A program made the position numbers and the translations under genes. The notes below the pieces were generated by a model. That model did not search any database. It saw only the letters and a program-made list of their open reading frames with translations, and was not told the origin of the DNA. A stretch of DNA of 64,000 nt from Marinobacter changyiensis (lineage in GTDB: Bacteria; Pseudomonadota; Gammaproteobacteria; Pseudomonadales; Oleiphilaceae), in contig NZ_VZZZ01000008.1 of the NCBI RefSeq assembly GCF_009193265.1, positions 97,776 to 161,775 on the forward strand. Direction: 5' to 3'. Positions 17,289 through 24,449 of the stretch are shown here, in pieces; position 1 is the stretch's first letter; each line of letters opens with the position of its first letter.

Positions 17289-19706
17289 TCAACGGTTGTC
17301 GATCACTTGCAAATGCGCAACGCCGGATTTCTGCGCCAGAATTCTTGGCCCCGGCATACTGAAATACTCACCCTGAGAAAAATCGATACCTAGCTCGAGC
17401 ACTTTTGCCTGCACCGCTTCGCTGTGTACAAATTCCGCTACCGTCCGAATGCCAAGGCTTTTGGCGAACTGGACAATGCCGTTGGTGACCACGAAGGCGG
17501 TTTCATCCTGATCCAGATTCCGGACCAGGCTGCCATCAATCTTGATGATATCGATGTTAAGACGCAGTAGTTGCTCGAAGTTGGAATAGCCGGTGCCAAA
17601 GTCGTCTATGGCGATCTGGCACCCGAAGGGTTTAACCTGCTCAATGAAATGCAGCGCTTCGTTGTAGTTCTCGATGCCATCGGATTCAAGGATTTCAAAG
17701 ATCAACCGCTTGCCGATGTTGCTTGCCCGGAGATGGCCGAGAATCAGTTCGAGAATCTCCGGTTCCACAAGGTCGGCATAGGACATGTTGATTGAAAATT
17801 CATAAGGCTGGTGTCTGAACTCCGCCAGGGATTTATCGATCATGATCCGGGTGATCTCCCGGTCCAGGCGAAGCTTGTTGACGATGCCGAGAAACTGTCC
17901 GGCGGCGATGACGCCATGCTCTTCATCGATCATTCTTACAAGGCACTCGTATTTGCTGATACGCCGCTGCCGGTTATCGTAAATGGGCTGGAAGTGGGGG
18001 ATGACCCGGCCCTGCGCCAGGGCGTCCTTGAGTCGCTGTGCCCAGTAGAGATTTTGCTCGTAGTGCTTTTCAATCTGCTCCTGGGAGTCATAAATCAGGT
18101 AATTGCGCCTTTGCTCCCGGGCAAGCCGCAACGCAATTGCCGCCTGGCTCAGCAACTGATCCCGGGACGCAGCGCTCTGTTCAAGGGGCCGGAAGGCGAT
18201 GCCAGTAGTGGCGTCCACACTGAGTACCTGTTGCTGCCAGGAAATCCGCTGGTGGTGCAGGAAATCGCTGAGCTTGTTGGCCAGTTGCCTGAGCTTGGCT
18301 TCCGCTATGACCGGTCCCAGCAGGGCAAATTCATCCCCGGTCAAGCGATACACTCGGGCCCGCTCATCCTTGATGTGATTTTTTACGAACAACTGGAGTT
18401 GTTCTGAAAGAGTGAGCAGGACCTGGTCGCCGCACGCAGTGCCAAACAGGCTGTTGATCTCCTGAAAACGGTCGAGGTTGACGATAATCAGGCAGGCTTC
18501 ACTGCGCACAGCAAGGTCTTTCAATAGCCGGGCCCGATTGGGCAAGCCCGTGAGTGGGTCGGTGTATGATGCTTGCAGTTCCCGAATCAGCTGAACGATT
18601 CGATACAACAGGTAAATGCTCAATATCAACAGTACCGAGCCGGTAGTGACCAGTATCCGGTAATTGATATCGCGCATGGGGACGAGCACCCGATCAATCT
18701 CATCCCGCGGAACTCCGGCGCCGTAGACCATGCCAGCCGGAGTCGCCGCGTAGTAGAGCTCATAGACCCGGCCACTGATCTCGATTGCTCGGGTTTGCAG
18801 CCGTTCCGGTTGTACCGTCGACGGAGTGATCAGGCCCGGGCCATCGGGTAGCCTTGCGGAGAGTTGCAGGGCCAGAATGGCATCAATAAGCTTTTGTTCA
18901 AGAAAAGTGTCGTTGTCCAGACTGAGGCTCGACAGATTGCGATTGTTGCGGTCATTGAGGAACGAGAAGCTGTTTTCGGTGACCTCAACACGACTCACCA
19001 AATCAATGATCTGATCCGATGCCCAACCTGTTGTGGCCATGCCAATCAGTTCCTTGTCCGCATTGAACATCGGGCTTGCCAGCGTCAGTACCGCGCGTTT
19101 GGTGGCAAAATCAAAATAAACCGCAGACCAGTAAACCTGGCCGGGAACATGTTGGTCGAGGGACCAGCTTTCGTCCAGTGTACGTTCGAACCAGCGAGCG
19201 GAGCGGTAACCGCCGGAATTTCTGATCAGGGTGGGTTCCGATTCGGCGTCGCTTTTGGTGAAGTGGGCAGAGTAGCTTTGATTGGTGCCAGCCAGGATCT
19301 CGGGTTCAAACCAGATACCGGCACCGGATGCTCCGTCAAACTCGCTCAAGTGGTCTTTAAGGGACGTTTCCAGTTGCGCTCTTAAAGCATTGGTATTCGA
19401 AGTGTCATTCCGGCGCTCCCGGGCCAGGCGATAAAAGGTTTCACCGATGATGGCCAGGGAAGAGGTGTGGCGCTGAAGCGCGATCTGACGGGCATCGATG
19501 CGAGCAACACTGGCGAAGAAGACATCCCTTATCTGATCACGTCGCAAGTCGGACATGGCCTGCTGGGAGTAGTTGAGATTGAGGTGAGAAAGCAGCAACA
19601 TGCCGGTGAAAAAAAGGCCGATCAGAAATGCCAGCAACCCCATAAGGGGTTGCATGGAGGTGTGGGCTTTCCAGGACCGGGAGCGCTGGCGTAACCATGA
19701 CTGCAT
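17289..19706 (-). CDS. Membrane-bound GGDEF-EAL protein with degenerate GGDEF
   Basis: The 805-residue protein has an N-terminal membrane helix (about 20-42), a periplasmic sensor of the Cache type (about 45-310, with GIWFEPEILAGT and QVYWSAVYFD), a second helix (about 330-350), then GGDEF (about 365-530) and EAL (about 550-800) domains. The GGDEF signature reads TGDEF, so diguanylate cyclase activity is doubtful. The EAL motif reads ECL, but the other metal and catalytic positions look kept (SINMSYADL, FEILESDG, DDFGTGYSNF, IIKIDGSLV, QGEYFSMPGP). A c-di-GMP phosphodiesterase is therefore likely. The start at 19706 has AGGAGAGG upstream; 71 upstream codons overlap the lipoprotein gene in another frame. 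Confidence 0.85.
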   Translation of the reverse strand: MQSWLRQRSRSWKAHTSMQPLMGLLAFLIGLFFTGMLLLSHLNLNYSQQAMSDLRRDQIRDVFFASVARIDARQIALQRHTSSLAIIGETFYRLARERRNDTSNTNALRAQLETSLKDHLSEFDGASGAGIWFEPEILAGTNQSYSAHFTKSDAESEPTLIRNSGGYRSARWFERTLDESWSLDQHVPGQVYWSAVYFDFATKRAVLTLASPMFNADKELIGMATTGWASDQIIDLVSRVEVTENSFSFLNDRNNRNLSSLSLDNDTFLEQKLIDAILALQLSARLPDGPGLITPSTVQPERLQTRAIEISGRVYELYYAATPAGMVYGAGVPRDEIDRVLVPMRDINYRILVTTGSVLLILSIYLLYRIVQLIRELQASYTDPLTGLPNRARLLKDLAVRSEACLIIVNLDRFQEINSLFGTACGDQVLLTLSEQLQLFVKNHIKDERARVYRLTGDEFALLGPVIAEAKLRQLANKLSDFLHHQRISWQQQVLSVDATTGIAFRPLEQSAASRDQLLSQAAIALRLAREQRRNYLIYDSQEQIEKHYEQNLYWAQRLKDALAQGRVIPHFQPIYDNRQRRISKYECLVRMIDEEHGVIAAGQFLGIVNKLRLDREITRIMIDKSLAEFRHQPYEFSINMSYADLVEPEILELILGHLRASNIGKRLIFEILESDGIENYNEALHFIEQVKPFGCQIAIDDFGTGYSNFEQLLRLNIDIIKIDGSLVRNLDQDETAFVVTNGIVQFAKSLGIRTVAEFVHSEAVQAKVLELGIDFSQGEYFSMPGPRILAQKSGVAHLQVIDNR

Positions 19707-19731
19707 GGACAGGTAACCTCTCCTTTCCGGG

Positions 19732-20589
19732 TTAGTGAACAGCCTTTCCATCAGAAAGCCCATCCGGGTCTTCAAGGGCGGCCTTTGCCTCTGCATGTCC
19801 CTGCTCAGCAGATATGGCATACCAGTAATGTGCTTGTTTTCTGTCTTGCTCGACGCCGCTGCCTGCCTTGTACATTTGGCCCAGCAGATAGGAGGCGACC
19901 CCGGACTTCGGGGCTGCACGAAGCGCCCAGTGATGGGCCGTGGCGTAATCTCTCAATGAATAAGCCATCAGCGCCATATTGGTTTGCGCCTGCACGTCAC
20001 CCGCCTCCGCCGGTTGCCGGCAGGCTTTCGAAGCGCCGCTGAAGTTGCGGATGGTGGTGAGCAGATAACAGTCACTGAGCTGCTGGGACGGAGGGAGCTC
20101 GGACACTTCACCAGCTGCTGCGCCACCAGACGTCGACGTTGCGGAATCTGTTGCGCTGGCTTGGGCCGGTAATTGATCAAGCCGCTGAGCGTAAGCGTTT
20201 ACCTCCTGCGGGCAGGAGAAAAGATAACCAACACGATAAAGGTCGGAGGCCTCCTGAGAGATTGGTTTTGACGCGTATTGATTGGCGATCACAGAGCACC
20301 GCCTGTCCCGTTCCTGGCGCACCGTTGCCAACACATCAGACCGAGATTTATCACCCTCATAACGAATGAGGTAGCGCGTCAGGGGATCAATGTAGGGTTG
20401 TTCGAAGAGGAGGTCCAGCTCCGAGCTGTGATCATTCTGAGGTGCTGGCGTTGGCTGTCCTGTGCCGTTGAATGCTGCCCCGGCTCTGCCCCATAACTCA
20501 TTGGACGCTTCAAGAAATCTTTCCCGTTGCAGGCTTTCACAGCCTGAAAGCAATGTGGCCACAATCAGAACAACACGTAACTGATACAT
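19732..20589 (-). CDS. Sel1-repeat lipoprotein
   Basis: The 285-residue protein begins with a lipoprotein signal (VATLLSGC, lipidated Cys at about 17). A low-complexity Ser/Thr/Ala linker lies near 145-165 and Sel1-like TPR repeats near the end (AEAGDVQAQTNMALMAY, YLLGQMYKAGSGVEQDRK). Sel1 repeats bind proteins. It lies 25 bp before the GGDEF-EAL gene and is probably cotranscribed, so it may be the periplasmic partner of that sensor. This partnership is inference from position. Confidence 0.75.
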   Translation of the reverse strand: MYQLRVVLIVATLLSGCESLQRERFLEASNELWGRAGAAFNGTGQPTPAPQNDHSSELDLLFEQPYIDPLTRYLIRYEGDKSRSDVLATVRQERDRRCSVIANQYASKPISQEASDLYRVGYLFSCPQEVNAYAQRLDQLPAQASATDSATSTSGGAAAGEVSELPPSQQLSDCYLLTTIRNFSGASKACRQPAEAGDVQAQTNMALMAYSLRDYATAHHWALRAAPKSGVASYLLGQMYKAGSGVEQDRKQAHYWYAISAEQGHAEAKAALEDPDGLSDGKAVH

Positions 20590-20804
20590 CGGGCGTCACC
20601 AAAAAAGCTAAATTCGGTAGTCAGCCAGTTTCCCACAGGACCTGTGAAAAATCCGCAATCTTTATACACATACAACCGTTCACGTCGGGCAGCACTGAGC
20701 TCGGCGGACCTAAGCCGACGCTCTACTGGCGCCCGGGAGTACGTACCACCTCAAAGACCGGCGAACCCAAAGCCGACAGTGGCCAGAGTTCAACCGAATG
20801 CCAG

Positions 20805-21044
20805 TCAGTCGCTTGACAGAATCGTCAGTAGCTTCTGGGTATGCTCTGCTGTCTCGCTGCCGAGCGGAGTCAGATATCCACCGTCAACCTGCGTGATCAA
20901 GCCTTTTTTGAAGAGCCGCTCTGCCGCAGTGACCGATTCCGGTGCTGCGGAGTGCCGGTGAACTTTTATGCCCTCCTGAGCGGAGGTAAGGTTGAACAGC
21001 GTGAGCAGATTGAGTTCTTCAATTTGGTCAGGGGAGAAGGGCAT
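20805..21044 (-). CDS. TIGR02647 family small protein
   Basis: The 79-residue product starts MPFSPDQIEELNLLTLF and contains QEGIKVHRHS and a conserved end, ERLFKKGLITQVDGGYLTPLG. This matches what I know of the TIGR02647 family of small Pseudomonas/Marinobacter proteins, which look like winged-helix DNA-binding proteins but have no known job. The start is set by AAGGA six bases upstream; a longer frame to 21110 has no such site. A 215-bp non-coding stretch separates it from the lipoprotein gene. Confidence 0.8.
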   Translation of the reverse strand: MPFSPDQIEELNLLTLFNLTSAQEGIKVHRHSAAPESVTAAERLFKKGLITQVDGGYLTPLGSETAEHTQKLLTILSSD

Positions 21045-21102
21045 GGCGTTTCCTTGAATTGTTGTTGGGAACCACCCCCTATTTGTATACGAATTTTCGC
21101 CA

Positions 21103-21117
21103 TTCGACAAAGTCGAA
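21103..21117. repeat. Palindrome TTCGAC-AAA-GTCGAA, copy 1
   Basis: The same 15-mer occurs at 22235-22249. Both copies are followed on the plus strand by a similar tail (GTC, then TTTCA, then GTCAT), so the shared unit is about 30 bp. Its symmetry suits a dimeric DNA-binding regulator. It lies about 130 bp before the sigma-54-like element at 21250. Confidence 0.75.
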
Positions 21118-21249
21118 TTGTCATTTCAGAGTGTCATTGGTCCTGGCAGCAAAAACTGGCCACGGTTTGATGCCTGATAATGGCCCGGACATTCATGGAT
21201 TTGAGAGCTGAATCAATGCTTGGCATGGCGACATTTTTCTGCGAACTGT

Positions 21250-21265
21250 TGGCTCTGCTTCTGCC
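21250..21265 (+). promoter_or_regulatory. Possible sigma-54 promoter on the plus strand
   Basis: TGGCTC-N5-CTGCC has the invariant GG and GC exactly 10 bp apart, as sigma-54 requires, but two less common bases. No gene lies in its path before the terminator at 21349. Confidence 0.3.
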
Positions 21266-21348
21266 TTTAAAGAGCGAGTCAAATTGTAGATTGGCATGGG
21301 TGGTTCAGTGATTGGGGCAGGTCAATGTTGCGGGTTTCGAGTACCCAA

Positions 21349-21374
21349 TAAAAAACCCCTCAAAGAAGGGCTTT
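21349..21374 (-). terminator. Terminator of the PEP-CTERM gene (two-sided)
   Basis: On the minus strand AAAAGCCC pairs imperfectly with GGGGTTTT around a short loop and continues into a T run. It lies just past the PEP-CTERM stop. The plus strand also ends in TTTT, so it can act both ways. Confidence 0.65.
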
Positions 21375-21406
21375 TAGAAGCGTAAAATTTTCTGACAGAG
21401 TGCGAG

Positions 21407-22009
21407 CTATCTGTTCGCCTTCCTTTTCCGGGAATAGACTAAGCCCATCAGTCCCAGGCCAAGAAGTCCCAGCGTGCTTGGCTCTGGAACTTCTACCGGG
21501 GTATTGTCACCCCAGATCGAGATGTGGGAAATGGACCCCTGCGTATTTGCCCAGAAGTTGCTGAACTCAAGGTCTTCCTTCCCGTCCCACTCCAGCTCAC
21601 TTCCAAAACTCAGATCGAAGAAGTAATACCGGGGGTCGTTATTTCCGTCCTTCACTGCTACGTAGCATTCACCGCAAACGATAAAAGGGGTTCCCTCCAG
21701 CCACGACAACGTTCCTCCTGTAGCATCAAGGGCCCAGGTCATTTCATACGAGCCAGTAAAGCCACCTTCTTCCAGGCCACCGTCAAATTCAGCTTTGTAG
21801 AGCAATCCGTCGTCGTTGTTGGCGAAGGACGTTCCGAACAAGTCGTTGATACAACCGGGTTCACAATTGCCGGGCCCGTACGAGCCTGCTCCATCATTGC
21901 CATCATAATCCGCATTGCCAGGTTGCAACAGCAAGGCATGTGACGCCGCTGAGGCCATCATAAGAGCAGTAGCAACAAAAACTGTTTTCAGTACCTTGCT
22001 GAGTTCCAT
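21407..22009 (-). CDS. PEP-CTERM sorted surface protein
   Basis: This 200-residue protein has an N-terminal signal peptide (about 1-25, ending ASHA), an acidic Gly/Asp/Asn-rich body with three paired cysteines (CEPGC, CGEC), and a classic C-terminal sorting tag: VPEPSTLGLLGLGLMGLV followed by the basic tail YSRKRKANR. PEP-CTERM tags are cut by an exosortase in the inner membrane, and such proteins go with exopolysaccharide or biofilm matrix in Gram-negative bacteria. The exosortase itself is not in this window. GGAG lies 10 bases before the ATG. A sigma-54 promoter sits about 100 bp upstream. Confidence 0.9.
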   Translation of the reverse strand: MELSKVLKTVFVATALMMASAASHALLLQPGNADYDGNDGAGSYGPGNCEPGCINDLFGTSFANNDDGLLYKAEFDGGLEEGGFTGSYEMTWALDATGGTLSWLEGTPFIVCGECYVAVKDGNNDPRYYFFDLSFGSELEWDGKEDLEFSNFWANTQGSISHISIWGDNTPVEVPEPSTLGLLGLGLMGLVYSRKRKANR

Positions 22010-22107
22010 AGTGTGTAATCTCCATCCTGTGCAGCCGAGCGATGAGCCCCCAAAGTTCTGGCGCTGAGACTGGTGTTGGCTGTTACCTCCAAGTCGTCTA
22101 AGAATTT

Positions 22108-22123
22108 TGCAATTACTGTTCCA
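22108..22123 (-). promoter_or_regulatory. Sigma-54 promoter of the PEP-CTERM gene
   Basis: The minus strand reads TGGAAC-AGTAA-TTGCA. The GG and GC are 10 bp apart and ten of the eleven conserved positions fit TGGCAC-N5-TTGCA. Transcription would start near 22097, giving an 88-base leader to the ATG at 22009. The palindrome at 22235-22249, about 115 bp further up, is well placed as an enhancer. PEP-CTERM systems are known to use the PrsK/PrsR two-component pair with sigma-54. Confidence 0.75.
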
Positions 22124-22234
22124 GCAATAAAAAAAGCTTTTAAATCAATAACCAGATAACGTGTATCATTTTAATGTGTAAGTTAATTGGACGTACGGCA
22201 GTTCGATTGCGGAAGTTGTGACGAATTGTCGGTA

Positions 22235-22249
22235 TTCGACAAAGTCGAA
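22235..22249. repeat. Palindrome TTCGAC-AAA-GTCGAA, copy 2 (candidate enhancer site)
   Basis: Identical to 21103-21117. It lies about 115 bp upstream of the PEP-CTERM sigma-54 promoter, a usual distance for an enhancer-binding activator such as PrsR. Assignment to a protein is inference. Confidence 0.7.
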
Positions 22250-22287
22250 AGGTCGTTTCAGGCGGTCATGAACGGGGAAAGCAGAAA

Positions 22288-22364
22288 TGGTGGGCCCAGC
22301 AAGACTCGAACTTGCGACCAAAGGATTATGAGTCCTCTGCTCTAACCAACTGAGCTATAGGCCC
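22288..22364 (-). tRNA. tRNA with CAT anticodon, probably tRNA-Ile2 (lysidine-modified)
   Basis: The 77-base cloverleaf has acceptor stem GGGCCTA/TGGGCCC, D arm GCTC...GAGC, anticodon loop CTCATAA, T arm GCAAG/CTTGC with TTCGAGT, discriminator A and an encoded CCA. The anticodon CAT could mean Met or Ile2. C4-G69 and C5-G68 in the acceptor stem and the GACTCATAATC anticodon arm resemble the tRNAs that TilS modifies, rather than elongator Met (which in E. coli has T4, A5), so Ile2 is favoured. It lies 79 bp downstream of rpoD on the same strand. Confidence 0.93.
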
Positions 22365-22443
22365 TGAAAGCAAAAATTTCACTGCGGGGATGGGCAGCGG
22401 GCGCCATTATACCCATGAGGGTAGGCGCCCGCCACTGGTGTTG

Positions 22444-24276
22444 TTAACCCTGATCGTCAATGAAGCCGCGCAGGTGGTCGGAACGTGACGGATGGCGCAG
22501 TTTGCGCAAGGCCTTGGCTTCGATCTGGCGGATGCGCTCACGGGTTACATCGAACTGTTTGCCGACTTCTTCCAGAGTGTGGTCGGTGTTCATTTCTATA
22601 CCGAACCGCATGCGCAACACCTTGGATTCGCGGGCCGTCAGACCTGCCAGCACGGAGCGGGTGGCTTCGCGAAGGCCTTCTGCGGTTGCCGAATCCACCG
22701 GCGACAGCGCCTGGATGTCTTCAATGAAGTCGCCCAGGTGGCTGTCTTCGTCATCACCGATCGGGGTTTCCATGGAGATCGGCTCTTTGGCGATTTTCAG
22801 CACCTTGCGGATCTTGTCTTCCGGCATTTCCATGCGTTCGCCGAGCTCTTCCGGTGTTGGCTCTCGGCCCATCTCCTGAAGCATCTGACGGGAGATGCGG
22901 TTGAGCTTGTTGATCGTTTCGATCATGTGCACCGGAATACGGATGGTGCGCGCCTGGTCCGCGATGGACCGGGTAATGGCCTGACGAATCCACCAGGTAG
23001 CGTAAGTGGAGAACTTGTAGCCGCGGCGGTATTCGAACTTGTCGACGGCCTTCATCAGGCCGATGTTGCCTTCCTGAATCAGATCCAGAAACTGCAGGCC
23101 GCGGTTGGTGTACTTCTTCGCGATGGAAATAACCAGACGCAGGTTGGCCTCAACCATTTCTTTCTTGGCACGGCGGGCCTTGGCTTCGCCGATGGAGACG
23201 CGACGGTTGATTTCCTTGATGTCCGGAATGTCCAGGTCGACTTCGTTCTTGACATTGGCAATACGCTTCTGCATCCGGACAATCTCGTCCAGGCGCTCAC
23301 TCATGGGCGCAGCATAGGGCTTCTTGCTCTTGCTGAGCTTGACCGCCCAGTCAAGGTTGGTCTCATTGCCCGGGAAGGATTTGATGAAGTCCTTGCGGGG
23401 CATCTTGCACTCGCGCACACAGATACGCATCACGGTGCGCTCGTTTTCCCGTACCAGCTCATTGGTGGAGCGGATTACGTTGACCAGTTCATCGAAGGCT
23501 TTATTGCCAAGTTTGAACGGTGCAAAAACCTGGCCCAGCTCATTCAGCGCCTGTTGGGTCGATTTGTGGCTCCGGCCGTGTTTCTCCAGTGCGTTGTTGG
23601 CAGCGGCAAGTTTTTCGTTCAGCAACTCAAAGCGCAGGCGGGTCTCTTCGGGATCCGGGCCGCTCTCGGTTTCTTCCTCTTCGTCACTGTCGTCATCGCT
23701 GTCGTTGTCGCTGGAATCGTCAGTGCTGGGAGGGACTTCCTCCATGAACGGCTCGGCGTCATCGGGGTCAAGAAAGCCCGTCACGATGTCACTGATACGG
23801 CCTTCATTCTCGATGATGCGCTCATATGCCTGAATAACTGTGCCCGCGGTGCCCGGGAAGTGGGCGATGGCGGCCATAACGTCACGGATGCCTTCTTCGA
23901 TCCGCTTGGCAATAACGATTTCGCCTTCCCTGGTCAGCAGCTCTACGGTGCCCATTTCACGCATGTACATGCGAACCGGGTCCGTGGTGCGGCCAGCATC
24001 AGATTCAACCGCTGCCAGCGCAGCAGCAGCCTCTGCAGCCGCCGCTTCGTCCGCCGTCGAGTCGCCTTCAGCCATCAACAAGGTATCGGCGTCCGGTGCA
24101 ACCTCGGAGACCTGAATGCCCATGTCGTTGATCATCCGGATGATGTCTTCAACCTGATCCGGATCGGCTATGTCTTCCGGGAGGTGGTCGTTAACCTCGG
24201 CGTAAGTCAGGTAACCTTGTTCTTTGCCTCGGGCAATGAGGTCTTTCAAACGTGATTTCTGCGAATTGCCTGACAT
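22444..24276 (-). CDS. rpoD: RNA polymerase primary sigma factor (sigma-70)
   Basis: The 610-residue sigma factor has region 1.1 (LKDLIARGKEQGYLTYAEVNDHLP), 1.2 (DPVRMYMREMGTVELLTREGE), an acidic non-conserved insert (about 185-215), and regions 2 to 4: KFEYRRGYKFSTYATWWIRQ, AITRSIADQARTIRIPVHM, and the -35-reading helix LEEVGKQFDVTRERIRQIEAK. The ATG at 24276 (MSGNSQKSRLK) is taken over a GTG two codons earlier because it matches the Pseudomonas start. It is the last gene of the rpsU-dnaG-rpoD operon; the 173-bp gap to dnaG may carry its own promoter. Confidence 0.98.
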   Translation of the reverse strand: MSGNSQKSRLKDLIARGKEQGYLTYAEVNDHLPEDIADPDQVEDIIRMINDMGIQVSEVAPDADTLLMAEGDSTADEAAAAEAAAALAAVESDAGRTTDPVRMYMREMGTVELLTREGEIVIAKRIEEGIRDVMAAIAHFPGTAGTVIQAYERIIENEGRISDIVTGFLDPDDAEPFMEEVPPSTDDSSDNDSDDDSDEEEETESGPDPEETRLRFELLNEKLAAANNALEKHGRSHKSTQQALNELGQVFAPFKLGNKAFDELVNVIRSTNELVRENERTVMRICVRECKMPRKDFIKSFPGNETNLDWAVKLSKSKKPYAAPMSERLDEIVRMQKRIANVKNEVDLDIPDIKEINRRVSIGEAKARRAKKEMVEANLRLVISIAKKYTNRGLQFLDLIQEGNIGLMKAVDKFEYRRGYKFSTYATWWIRQAITRSIADQARTIRIPVHMIETINKLNRISRQMLQEMGREPTPEELGERMEMPEDKIRKVLKIAKEPISMETPIGDDEDSHLGDFIEDIQALSPVDSATAEGLREATRSVLAGLTARESKVLRMRFGIEMNTDHTLEEVGKQFDVTRERIRQIEAKALRKLRHPSRSDHLRGFIDDQG

Positions 24277-24449
24277 AGACACCCTGTAAACTTGCGTGTA
24301 TGTGGAAAAAAGTTAAACAGCCATTATAGCTGTCGCTATTCAGGTCTGCCACCAAGTGATTAGATGGTGTTCAACCTGTTAAGTTTCAAGTGGCCGTTTG
24401 AAATAGCCGGGGGTATTCCATGCCCGGGGGGCTTTTGGCCCTGCTCCTG

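Larger units (their letters stand above)
21045..21406. other. 362-bp gap between the TIGR02647 and PEP-CTERM genes
   Basis: No convincing reading frame is present. It holds a 15-bp palindrome (21103-21117) shared with the PEP-CTERM promoter region, a sigma-54-like element on the plus strand (21250-21265) and the two-sided terminator at 21349-21374. If the plus-strand element is active it would give a non-coding RNA of about 100 nt. Confidence 0.5.

Noticed and set aside
20634..20646. Palindrome CACAGGACCTGTG upstream of the Sel1 lipoprotein gene
   Set aside because: Too short and single; it does not match LexA or another site I know.
22492..24255. 587-residue plus-strand frame
   Set aside because: Exactly antisense to rpoD; high-GC codon use produces long mirror frames. 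The sense strand is a complete sigma-70.
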